Shown: piece by piece, positions 1 to 10,640 of the stretch
How positions within the stretch are numbered: the stretch's first letter is position 1
How the letters are laid out: each line of letters begins with the position of its first letter
NCBI GenBank assembly: GCA_023333565.1
Contig: JAJKFH010000755.1
Span: 372,001-436,000 of the forward strand
DNA: 64,000 bases
DNA from: Puffinus mauretanicus
Lineage: Eukaryota > Chordata > Aves > Procellariiformes > Procellariidae
Reading direction: 5' to 3'
Position numbers and translations under genes: made by a program
Notes under the pieces: model-generated
The model's input: only the letters and a program-made list of their open reading frames with translations
Databases searched by the model: none
Told to the model about the DNA's origin: nothing

Positions 1-456
1 GCTGAGTCGATTTTGAAAGCTCCGCTGGGGTTTTTTAATCCAGCAGGAGATTTCTGCCGCCTCCCGGGGTTTGAGCGTTTTTGTGACAGACCTGCGGGTT
101 GCCAAGCAGAAACGAAGTCAACTCCGTCGAGCTCCCGTGCAGGACGGCACGGCCTTTCCTCTGGCACCTCCAGAACGAGTTAGCTCTTGCCGAAAGGCAG
201 AGAAATGGCAGCTTAGATTTCGTCCACTGTCTGGACGAGGGGATAATGCGACGCGTTGGGCTGACACAAGTTTTGGCCCGTTACTGCCTTTGCTGGACAG
301 ATTAAGGGCTCCTCTGTGTCCTGACCACCCAGATGGTGGGGGAAAAGCCCAGGACGTGCCAACACGTGCAACACAGCACGGACACGGGAAGGAAGGGATT
401 GCCATAACTCCCAAATGACATCGTGGGAGAGCAAAAAACTCTTCAGTGACACTTAC
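1..456 (-). other. ZNF609: ZNF609 intron 3, 5' part
   Basis: This is the start of the intron that follows exon 3, read leftwards on the minus strand from the donor at 456-451 (GTAAGT). The next exon, which in mammals carries the remainder of the protein including its C2H2 zinc finger, lies beyond the window. I see no exon, repeat or structured RNA here. Confidence 0.8.
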
Positions 457-682
457 CGTCCTCCGTCTCTTGCCAGACGATGCCCTCCAGGTTCACGCTG
501 GTCCCGGGCTCGCAGGGGCCCAGGCACTCGGGCTCGGTGGCCAGGGCCACGTCACAGGTGTTCACTCCCACCGAGCGGGTGCGTACCATGATCTGCTCGC
601 AAGGCGACGAGATGTCGTTGTTGACGACAGGAACAAGGAGGTGCAAGGGCAACACCGCAGGCGTAGAGACCGGAGACTCCAT
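457..682 (-). CDS. ZNF609: ZNF609 coding exon 3 (zinc finger protein 609, internal exon)
   Basis: This is an internal coding exon of 226 nt, giving 75 full codons plus the first base of the next. It begins [10 protein letters not shown] and includes [32 protein letters not shown] and [11 protein letters not shown] recognise these as the strongly conserved block shared by ZNF608 and ZNF609; the [10 protein letters not shown] start fits ZNF609. The acceptor is a pyrimidine tract ending CCCCACAG at 684-683, and the donor is GACG|GTAAGT at 456-451. The entry phase is 0, which matches the phase-0 exit of exon 2 (LKKVKSEK). ZNF609 is a nuclear regulator that in mammals works with the cohesin loader NIPBL and Integrator. 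The finger itself is not in this exon. The ATG at the start of the exon is an internal methionine, not a start; the upstream reading MPVDAC... is intron sequence. Confidence 0.95.
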
Positions 683-2677
683 CTGTGGGGAAGGAGGAAC
701 ATGCCGGTCACCATCGGGAATACAGGAAGGAGAGCAAGCATCAACAGGCATCTACATTCCTGGAGAACCTCAAGCCCAGGGCTGCCACCTTCTCGATGCC
801 TGCGCCAGCAGGCGGTTCGAGTCCCACACCCCATCAGAGGACAAGGATCTCACAGGTCTCTCCCACCCTGGCGTGCCCAAACCCACGTAACCCTGAAGAG
901 CCAGCACTTTGTAGTCATATAGATCACACCCAAAAGTCCCTCCGCAGGAGATATCTGCTCTCCTGCTGAAAGAGTTTGTGCCAAGTTCCTTCCCCGACGG
1001 CTTTTGCCAGTGTAATCATTCCCAGTCAGGATGCCTTTTGGCTATTGCTCAGATGTTAACGCAGTCAATGACTTTGGACCTGATGGCTCATTAGAAGAAA
1101 AAAAATTACAGGCTTCTGCTCAACTGGCAGGACGGGACAAACGAGTAGCGCTCTCCCTCCAGCACCCATGAAAACCAACATCCTCCTCCTCCCAAATCTA
1201 CCCTGTGACCACCTGAAGACGCAGGCGTTCAGATCACAACCCTCTTCGCTGCGCAAGCATCCGCTTCACAGCCTGATCCGGCCGACGGCCGAGCCAACTG
1301 AGCGCCAGCCATCGCGCTCTGCTTGCGCACGGAAACCACATCTCACGGCCAGAGCCGGCCCTGGAAAGCCAACAAGCCAACACACCAAGCGAAACCACAG
1401 CCAAGTCACCCTGCCGCTGACAAGCCAAGGTCCTCGGCTGCTCTGCCACGCTAGCAGATTACAGCAGAGTTAGGAGAAGGATGGCTGACGGGCTGACTTT
1501 GCTGCCGGCCAAGGGAAGGGTAGGGTGGAGACCTTCCTGTCCTTCAGGGTTCATCAGCCAAGCCAGCCGTAGTCAGTCACCCCCTCACCTTCGCTCGCAA
1601 GGATTTGCAGCAGTTTGGGGGCTCGCTGCTCATCCTCTGCTCAGACCTCCTCTCTTTATGGTTTATGATCTTGGTAAGATACTGAGCAACCTCAAAACAG
1701 AACTAGACTGAGGAAACTAAACAAATCAGCAGCGAGCGCTGACCTGGGTTTTGGTTTCAAGCAGGGGAAGATCCCTCTAGAGCACCCAGCACTACACTGA
1801 GAGATGTCCTCCTGAGCCTCTGTTGAGGAGAGATGATTATAACCCCGGAGAGGCCAAGCTTGCTGGTCACCAAGAGTGGACACGCACACCAGCCCACGAC
1901 CACTTCCAACCTCGCTGCTGGCTCTTCTTGGCCAATATAGCTGACAGTCACCAAACAGTCAGACTCCCACCTGAACTGGCATCCTGGTCTTGACCAGCCA
2001 TCAAAATTATCTGCTTGCTCTCTTGCTCACGCGCCTCCATCCTTTAAGCAAGACAAAGAACCCCAGCAGAAGCTTGCAAGTCCAACCTCGCCTGCCCCAC
2101 AACTGCAGCGAGTGGCTGGAGCATCCCATCTCCCTGTCAACTCACGGCCCCGCAACGCCTTGCCGCATCCCCAGCGACACAAACACCATCCGCAAGCGGA
2201 GAGGGTGCAAATCTCTAAGCAGAGGAGCGGAGAGGAGGAGATCGCATCCACCCAGCGCCTTCTGCCTGCTCCCACGGGATGGCTGCCGGTGGGGGACACG
2301 AACGTGACCCCTGTGAACTCAGAGATCTTCTGGCTCTGCCAAGGCAACTGGATTTGCTCTTCCAGCAGAAGAACACGAAGCACCTTCTGACCATGCGCCT
2401 GCAGCTCTCTCCTCGTCCTCCTGCATCCGTCCTCTCTCTGGACGGCTCGTCAGAGTGCAACCCCTCCACCGAGCGTTAAAGATGGCCTGGAGGTGGCTGG
2501 TCCAGCAGTGGCTGGACCACAAGATCCCCTCCGCCAGCAGCACAGCTCATGCTCCACAGCTCTCTTCTCCATGCACCGCCTCCGACCTCCCACCGGCAGG
2601 ACCAGCTCTTCCCCGGGAGCCCATCCCCAGCTCTCCATCTCCGTCCGCCTCCGAGGCTGCCCCATGGGATTTCAGAA

Positions 2678-2704
2678 GGGGTTTTTTGGCATAAAAAAAA
2701 CCCC
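2678..2704. repeat. Inverted repeat, 10-bp arms
   Basis: GGGGTTTTTT at 2678-2687 is the exact reverse complement of AAAAAACCCC at 2695-2704, with a 7-nt spacer. It lies in intron 2. The arms are low-complexity, so it may be fortuitous. Confidence 0.7.
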
Positions 2705-3084
2705 ACGAGCCTGCTGGAGAGGAGGCCTGTGCCCCCACAGGCAAATCACCCCCCAAGATACAGCAACCCCAACCTGCGCATCTTGGCGGATCCAGAAAGA
2801 TGCTCGAAGGAAGCACGGGGCTCCTTTGAAGGGGCTCAGGAAAGCAAACCCCTCCTCAACACCACATTTTGCAAACCAAAAGCAAGTCCCCAGCAATGTA
2901 ACAGCCGGAGAGGAACCAGGCAGGGCTGCCTGATTTTGGTGGGCAGCAGCAAAAGCCCGGGTGGTGACGGGGAGCGCCCACCCCCATCGCCCCGGGAGCA
3001 GCGGCCGCATGTGCACGCCGAGGACCTGCGGGTTTTGAAACCGTTCAGCTTCCTTCCACTTTGCAACAGAAACCACAGCGCAGC

Positions 3085-3225
3085 ACAGGAGCGTTTAATT
3101 ACAGTTCCAGCTCTGCTAATTATCGCCCGGTCACATTCGTAATCTGCATTACGCCATGGTGCATAATAAACAGCTCACTGAGATCTCTCTAATAAGCAAG
3201 GCGGCTTGATGGGATTTCATATTTC
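3085..3225. promoter_or_regulatory. Candidate intronic enhancer with homeodomain site cluster
   Basis: This AT-rich segment sits in GC-richer DNA. It carries TAATTA at 3096-3101 and 3117-3122, and an inverted pair CGTAAT (3138-3143) / ATTACG (3148-3153). The pair forms TAAT-N4-ATTA, the spacing of a paired-class homeodomain dimer (P4 type). Further TAAT cores follow at 3164 and 3190. The composition resembles developmental non-coding elements; conservation was not tested. Confidence 0.35.
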
Positions 3226-6200
3226 ACCCTGCACTGGAACAAACAGAGCCTCGTTTAGCAACCGTGGGGAGATGAGGCGGCTCTCCTGCTCCCTCGCCCG
3301 AAGCTCAAGAGCAAAATAAAAAGGGCCAGGGTGGCTCTCCAAGGGCAAGGGCAGGAACAGAGCCGCCTCGCTGGGATACATCCAAAAAAGCCGAAAGCCA
3401 CGCCAGAGGAAGAGGCAGATGGATCAATCCCTGAATTCTGCGCCCCCCGCCTGTGTCTTATCTCCCAGTGCCACGGCTTTTCATCCTCCTGCTTTATCAA
3501 GCAAGGTCAGGAGATTCACCCGCTGGGGGCTGCAGGACGGCTGGGGCGGCTCTGCCGGCCGCTCTCACCGACGGCAGGCGGTGGGCAGAAGGCAAGGCAG
3601 ATGCTGGCTTCGGGGCCGTTGGGCAGCACCCATACCCTGGAGCAGCGGCTTTCGCGTCTCCTCCAGCTAGCGAGGATGGAGCTAGAGGAGATCTCCGGCT
3701 CCCCAAAGCAAGCCCTGCACCCCCCTGGCTTCCAGCTCCGATGCACACTCCCCCGCCCCGGGCAAATCATTTAATGCTTCTGGGCCTTAAATTCCCTTTG
3801 CAGGAGGAAAATTTATTTCTCTTTCCTTGCCGGGTAGGCTCTATGATTAAATGCTGGCGAGCGCGAATGCAGCCGCTACGCACTCGCTGCTGGAGGGAGC
3901 TTATATGTTTCCAGCAAGAGTTAGACGGGGTGAAGCTCCCCCGTACCGGCGCTGGCCGTCCGCGTCCGCCCGCCGCTGCCTCCCCTAATGAAAGCCCTTT
4001 GTGTTCCTCGCGGAGGCTTTCCCATCACGAGGAATGTGCTTTCACCACTGCCGAGGACAGAAGTGGAACGGAGCCAAGCCCAGGCGGCGGCCAGCACAAG
4101 CGCTGCTCGATGGGGAAAAAGCGAATCCACCGAGAGCCCGGGGCAATGCCGGCGGCGCCACGCGATGCCTGTCCTGGGGAAAGGTCTCCGGGTGGGTAAT
4201 TAAAACCGACCCCTCGTCATAGCCCTCACTCGAAGGTGGGACGGGGTCTCACGTGCAGGGAAGCGCGGGGGTGGGTGCCAGCATGGGGCGGTGCACACAA
4301 AGCAGCTCCTGCCATCTTAGAGCTATGCCAGCACGGCTTCATTAACACCAGTCACCGTTAAGGGGCCTTCACAGCAGCAATTAGCTAATGGGAGAAAGAG
4401 AAGAGGGCACAACAAAAATAAAAACACCACACTAATTTTGATGCCAACCCCTAACCCACCCAGACCACCCACTCATATTTATGAGTATTTTGGTTTGCTC
4501 CCAAAAATCAAAGTCAACCGGGCAAGAAAAGTACATTTTTGAGCAATAAATGCCAACAGGGATGCCAAAAACCCGGAAAAGAGCAACTAGAGGTACTTGT
4601 GGTGCACCTAGAAGAACAAAGAGGGTGCGAACAACCATGTGGTGTAGGACACCCACAGAGCTGCACCCCGTTTGTCAGCAGGGCCTTGCAGCGGTCAGCG
4701 TGAGACCACTGATGCATCTGAGACGGTGCTAGGCCTCCAGTGTATCCCCACGCCAACGAGCTACACAGCGTGGTGGCCCATTTTTCTCATCTAGAAGGGT
4801 CCTTCAGCTCCTGCAAACGCAGATAGACAACAAAAGCCAAGGGGGAGCCTCATTACTGGTCACAAACTCTTAGCTGCCGTGTGCCAGGAGACAAAACACA
4901 GACCAAAACTGCTCCATCACAGGAGCATTGCTCAAGGCTGCAGCCAACGCTTCCCACGTCACTGCATGGCTCAGCCCAATGTTTGGGAGCTTTGATGTTG
5001 TCACTCTTGTCTTGCTCGATCACCACATCCCCAACAGCTTTGCTTTTTCAGAGTAGGACCTGGGAACATGAGCTTCCAACTCCTTGAAGAGAGGTAACCA
5101 GGAGCAGATCCATCCAGTTGATGAGTATCTTTGGTGGGCATCTCCAAACTCAAAACTCCAGCACCAGAGGTGCCTCTCCCCCACTGTCGGTGACCTCAGC
5201 AAGGATTTCAAAGAGGAACCTTTTCTTCTCCAATCTGACCCCCAAAGCTGGGTATGCAGCTGGCACCGGTGCCCACCACGCCTTTGCTGGCACCCTTTGC
5301 TGGCACTGGTGCCCACCACACCTACGATTCAATCTTGAATCTACTTGCAAGCATTGCTCAATAAGCTCCAACAGACTCGCCCAGAGCTCCCGGTCACGTC
5401 CCCCAGTGACAACATCCCAACACACTGGAGGCACGCAACCCCAGGCAGCATGGAGGAGGCTCCAGAAGACCCCTCCCCAAACAGCACAGGTGGCAATGAA
5501 CCCTGACTGTTCGCTGGCTGGATTTGTCTGGACCCCAGCAAGAAAGCAGTCAACAAGAGCTTCCAACAAAACCCCACGTGCAGAGAAATAATGGTGGCAC
5601 AAGCGCCAGGTCCAAGGATGGAGCCGGGAGCGTGGTCTGGGGCACTGATCCCAACAGTGTTGCCTGTTGCTCTTCCCTCTTGCTAGCTGGAGGTTGAGGT
5701 TGCTGACCTCAAGATGTAAAAAAAGAAATCTGTTTTAGAAGAAAGTTTCCCTTCCCTGGAAAAACGCCAGCTTAAATAAATGAAGCCAGTTATTTCTACG
5801 GGAACGTGCTCAGGGAGGACACTGGGTTTCTTAGTTGGCAAATCCAAGCCCACAGGACACCAGGGCAGATGAAAAAAGGTCCAAGAAAAAAGGAGTATCA
5901 TCATTTCTGACAGCCCCCTCTAGCAAGAAGCAGTAAACACCGCAACGAGGAAGGATTAGTGCTTCCACATGCTGCAGAGTGGAGCGGGCTCAGCACCGCA
6001 CTCCCCGAATTCGCTCTGCAGAGAGGACGAGCAAGCATGGGACCTTGTGGCCAGTGCCACCACCAGAAGAGCCAGGCAATTTGGATGGGAACTAAGGATT
6101 TTTGAAGGAGCAGCGGTCCCAATTTCCCTCCTCGGGTGATGCAGCTTGTCCTTGGGAGCCGGCAGGTAAAGCCAGCCCCAGGCTGCCTGGCAGGCTGGCA

Positions 6201-9200
6201 GGGAGACGGCGAGCACGCACCCAGATGGTCTGGACTGGCTCTGCCACCCAGGACTCTCACCGTCCCCCCGAAACCAAACCAGGAGAGGCCACTTCCCCGC
6301 CACGCTCCTCGACAGCTTGTTCCCGGTGCTCCTCACCCTCTGCTCTCGCCCCCCAGACACCGGCTGGAGACTCATGGCACCTCCCAGCCGCGCGGCCGTG
6401 GACAGACGGCGTGACGGGAAGGCTCTGCCTACAAAAGGCTGCCTGCGCGTCCTCTCCCGGCCACGCCAAGCACCCACGTCCCAGGTCCGAGGTCCAGCTG
6501 TCCCCTGCGCGGAGGGGCTTTGCCTCCATCCGTGCAAACCCCTTCCCTGGCCAGCAGTCCCTGAAGAATGGCAGGAGATGGTGGCGAAACGGCCAGCAGC
6601 ACACGGCGTGCCGGCTGGGGTCGGCGGGCGCTTTTCAAACCCAGACTCATCTTTATCTGGGGCGGACCCGGCTGGGGAAGTCTGCCCCGGCCGCACCCGA
6701 GCACGCCACAAGAACCAAAGCCTGGACAAGGACTTCTGCATGAAGCTCACGGCCCCGCCGCCAGCACCGCGGAGAACAGACCCCGTTGCGGTAACGGGTA
6801 TATCGGGGCGCGACAGCCCATCCGGTAACGCCGGAGGGACAACCTCCCACCAAAGCAGCCATGAGGGACTGATCCAAACGCTGCTCCCGGGGGATCCAGA
6901 CAGTCGTATGCGTATCAACCCCAGCCACGCTGCTGGAGAAATTCAAATATTACCCAGCACGACCTCCGACGAGCCGCTTTCTCTCCCCGGACCGCTGCTC
7001 TACGGCAGAGAGGGGAATAAAATCCCTGCCTGAACACAACGAGTCTTATCTCAGCGCTTGCAGCGTTCTGAGATCAAGAGGAGGCAGACGCAGCAGAGGC
7101 ACAGTCTTGCATATTACCACGTCTTCAATAAAGCCAGGAATAGTATCCAAGACAGACGTGCTGGCACCAAGTCACCTGCTCCAACCACTTACAAGACTAT
7201 CAGATCTGCTCTAGGAAGGGGGAAAAAAAAAAGGTGTCTCCGGTAGGAGAGAGGTAGCGAAGAGCAGCAATGAAAGGGGAGAGCTGACGTGAGCGAGAGA
7301 CATGGGAAAGAAGAAATCCAAGCTGGGACTCCGTGCATCGGTCCCACCAGTTGACCGAGGACTCTGGGGTCTCGGTTCACCTACAACCAACAACCGATAT
7401 CCCACAGAGCGGCTGCATCAGGCTCACCTCCTTTATTGAATTAAAACGTGAAGCGGCTCGGTTGGTGGTGAAAAGGGAGAAGATCCCATGCAGGAAAGCA
7501 CTAGAGATGCATCTGGGTCAAGGGAGAGCAGAGATGGTTGGAAACACGGAGCCCAGCTGCAGACGGCTGCAAGCATCCTTCGCATTGACCACCCCAGCCT
7601 TTGGCCCCTTCTTCAGCACTGCTGCCGCTGTGCAGAGGCTGCTCCTGGTCACCGGAGTCATCCTCACCTCCGGCAGTGCTGTCCGAGCAGGAAAGCTCTG
7701 ATGACAGCAAGCGGCTTCCCACTGGGAATCCAGGTCTCACGTTAGGCCCCCCCATCCCATGCCCACCTTCCTGTCAACATGGCCAACATCGCTGATGCAT
7801 GGTTGGCTTCTTACATTGCTGCTCTGCCTCCAGGATGCCCTGCATCGCCAACACCAGTCATATGTCCTTCAAGCCAGGATGCTAAGTGGAAGAACCACCA
7901 TGGGGCAAAGTCTTGCTTTTATTTATTTTCTTGCCCCCAAACCCAACAAAATAACCAGGCAACTCTACCCAAGTAGAAAAAGGATCCTCCCCCACCATGG
8001 GAGACACAGCAGGCCCCTTTCCTGGGGACCTTCTCAACCAGTGGTGCAGCCCAGCTCTTCAGTGCCTCCCTTCAGAGACATACATGTCATCTTCCTTTTG
8101 CCTTCTGGGCTGGAGGCCATCATGTGTTCCGCAGGAACTGGCTCCCCAGCAAGGTCCCGGCCCTGCACTCAACCTTCTCGCAGAAGACAGCTCTTCAAGT
8201 CCCTGAACCCCCCCCAGCTCATGATGTTCATCTACACCAGGCTCCTCCAACTGCCGTTCCCCAGCCACACTCAATCAACCACCCCCACATTCATTTTCTG
8301 GTCTGTTCCCACTAAAAGATGTTCACGTAGGAAGACTAGAAGCAAGAGGACCAAAGCCGCGATGACAGAGAGGCAGACACATTTTCCTTCTTGGACGATG
8401 TGAAATTCACGCCCAAATCCAAGCAGCGCTCGAACGGCCACCGTTAATACCAGCACTCTTTGACCAGCACATTAGAGCAGGCAAAGGAGCAACATAAAGG
8501 GTTTCACAAGCGCCTCGGTGCATCAATCTTCTGGAAGGAGGACATAAATCCGGGACGCCTTTCACAAACCACTTGCCTGTGATGCGGCTCCAGCCGCCGT
8601 TAAAAGCCCACTGATAACCACCGGCTACATAAAACCCGGCCAAAGGATACAGAGGTTGCAAACAGCCGAGCTAGAGACAACCCTAAAACCCAAATCCGCA
8701 AAAGAGGCAAGGGAAATCACATGAAAAAGCAGCATCTTCATGGCAAGATCCTTTAACCCTGCCAACTCCCCGGCAGGCAACGAGACCTATGGGGTCTGTC
8801 TCCTGCTACAGAGCACCCTGGCCGGGATCCTCAGCACCAGGGCCACAGGTTCATGCAGGAAGAACCCACCACCCAAGCAGCTCTAGGGACAAAGAACATA
8901 TTCCAGAGCTTGGCATCTCCGTTTAGGCAGATCAACAGGTCAGCCAGCAAGTGTGGGTGTAACTCCCAGGAGGCTATAAAGAAAGCAGTTATCTCTGGTT
9001 TTAAGGAGAAGGCTATTATACCTGAACTGAAGTTCCTACTGCAAGCATCGCCACGCCAGGTATGCACCAGCACAAGCCCTAGACAGCAGGTTCCCACTGC
9101 AGTTAGAGGTCCCCACACAAACACCCCAGGCCAGGTCCTTCTCGGAGGATAGCCGACGACTCCACCACCTTTGAAGAGGTCAGAAAAACATGGCATTTGC

Positions 9201-10383
9201 TGAAAATGACAATGCTGAAAAAAAAGAGACTGAAAACAGGCCCTCTGGAGATGACGAGAACCCAGAAGTTACCAATAGAACTTGACCAGGATTAGCAACC
9301 AAGGACCACAAGCCAAGGTAGACACTTGGTAGGTCAGGGCTGAGCACGAGAAGCTGGCACAGCAGCTCAGCTGTTGAATGGCACAGCTCCACCTGCCTGG
9401 TTCACTCTCTTCTTCATTTTTTCCCCCAATTTTTCTCCACCTCGGTCTTGCAAGTCTAAACCTCCAACACGCAGACGCTGTGGCTGCGGGGCCCCCAGCA
9501 ATTCGCGTCAGGGGACGGCCACGCAAGCACATACACCAGTGTGCAAACTTAGAGCATTAATAAATAAATCATTGAATTAATGATGCCCATCCAGGCACAA
9601 CATCTTGCGCAAAGTTCTTATCTTTGAAAAGCTGCAGTATACACAAGTCATCCAGAGGAGAGAGAGCTCAGGATTTACTAACAATTTCAGTATAAAACTG
9701 AACTCTAGTAAATTTAGAGGGAAGGAGATGGATCCAAGACTTGCAGCAAAAACGAGCCAGGCTCCAACGTGCCTGATCTAGGATGCGTTTCTCTGCTTGC
9801 TGGGTGCACGGTCTAGTGACCACCTTTCTCCCCATCAACCCCAGTATCCAGAGCAACTGCATTGCTCGCACCCGTTCCCAGGTGAGAAGGGACAAAGCCC
9901 AGCCCACAAGCCACCGCAACCACTCTGCTGTTGCTGCCAAGCCGAAGGACCCGTGATGGACAACGCTACCGCGTGCACAGATGCAGTTTTATCACACCGC
10001 TAAGAAAGCAACTTTTACATCTGGTAAAGCACAAGAGATGATGTGAAAAAAGGCCCCTGTATTTTCAGAGAAGAGCCTAGAAAGAACAGGTGGGGTGTGG
10101 GGTGAAAGATGGGCTTCACTTGCAGGTGTTTTCATCAACCAAGCTGTAAATGTGGCATGGGGGTGGCTGTACCTTCCACAACAGCCAGAACTACAGCATT
10201 GGCTTCCATCTCCCGACATCCAAGGGACGTAAATGCGTTCAAAAGCAAGCGTCAGTCACACTTGGAGCCACCATCAAGAGAAGCGGTGGGGATAAGGACA
10301 TTCATAAGTCAGTTGAGCATTACCGCAAGGTGGTCCTTCTGATGATCTAGAAGGGGATCATCTCCAAGATGCCATCTTAGCAT

Positions 10384-10640
10384 CACTGAATGATTGTGGT
10401 TGGCAGGGACCTTCAAAGATCATCTAGCCCAACACCATTGCTGTGGGTAGGGACATCTTCCACTAGATCAGGTTGCTCAAAAGTCCATCCAACCTCATCT
10501 TGCACACTTCCAATCATGGGGCATCCACAACTTCTCTGGGCAACCCCTTCCAGTGTCTCACCACTCTCATCAGAAAACATTTCCTGATGTTCAACCTAAA
10601 TCTATCCTCTTGGTCTTGGTCCATGCAACATGACCTAGAT
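10384..10640 (-). mobile_element. CR1 LINE fragment (3' end)
   Basis: Read on the minus strand, this is the 3' end of a CR1 non-LTR retrotransposon. The plus strand shows the antisense of the characteristic tail (GGTTGG-AGGGACCTTCAAAGATCATCTAG) followed by antisense ORF2-terminal sequence. The copy is diverged and 5' truncated, and its left boundary at 10640 is approximate. It lies in the same orientation as ZNF609 transcription. It is non-functional. Confidence 0.9.

Larger units (their letters stand above)
683..10383. other. Intron 2 stretch without recognised genes
   Basis: This is mostly unique-looking, moderately GC-rich DNA. It contains a 10-bp-arm hairpin at 2678-2704, a homeodomain-type cluster at about 3085-3225 and a 10-bp palindrome at 4380-4389. 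There is also a short imperfect direct repeat (5261-5282 and 5301-5322, sharing TGGCAC-GGTGCCCACCAC), and an AT-rich palindrome at 9568-9584 (ATCATT, 5-nt spacer, AATGAT). Nothing else was recognised. Confidence 0.6.

Noticed and set aside
813..823. Perfect RNA polymerase III B-box word (GGTTCGAGTCC)
   Set aside because: The flanks do not form a T-arm stem and no A box or cloverleaf is found upstream, so it is not a tRNA or a tRNA-derived SINE on this evidence.
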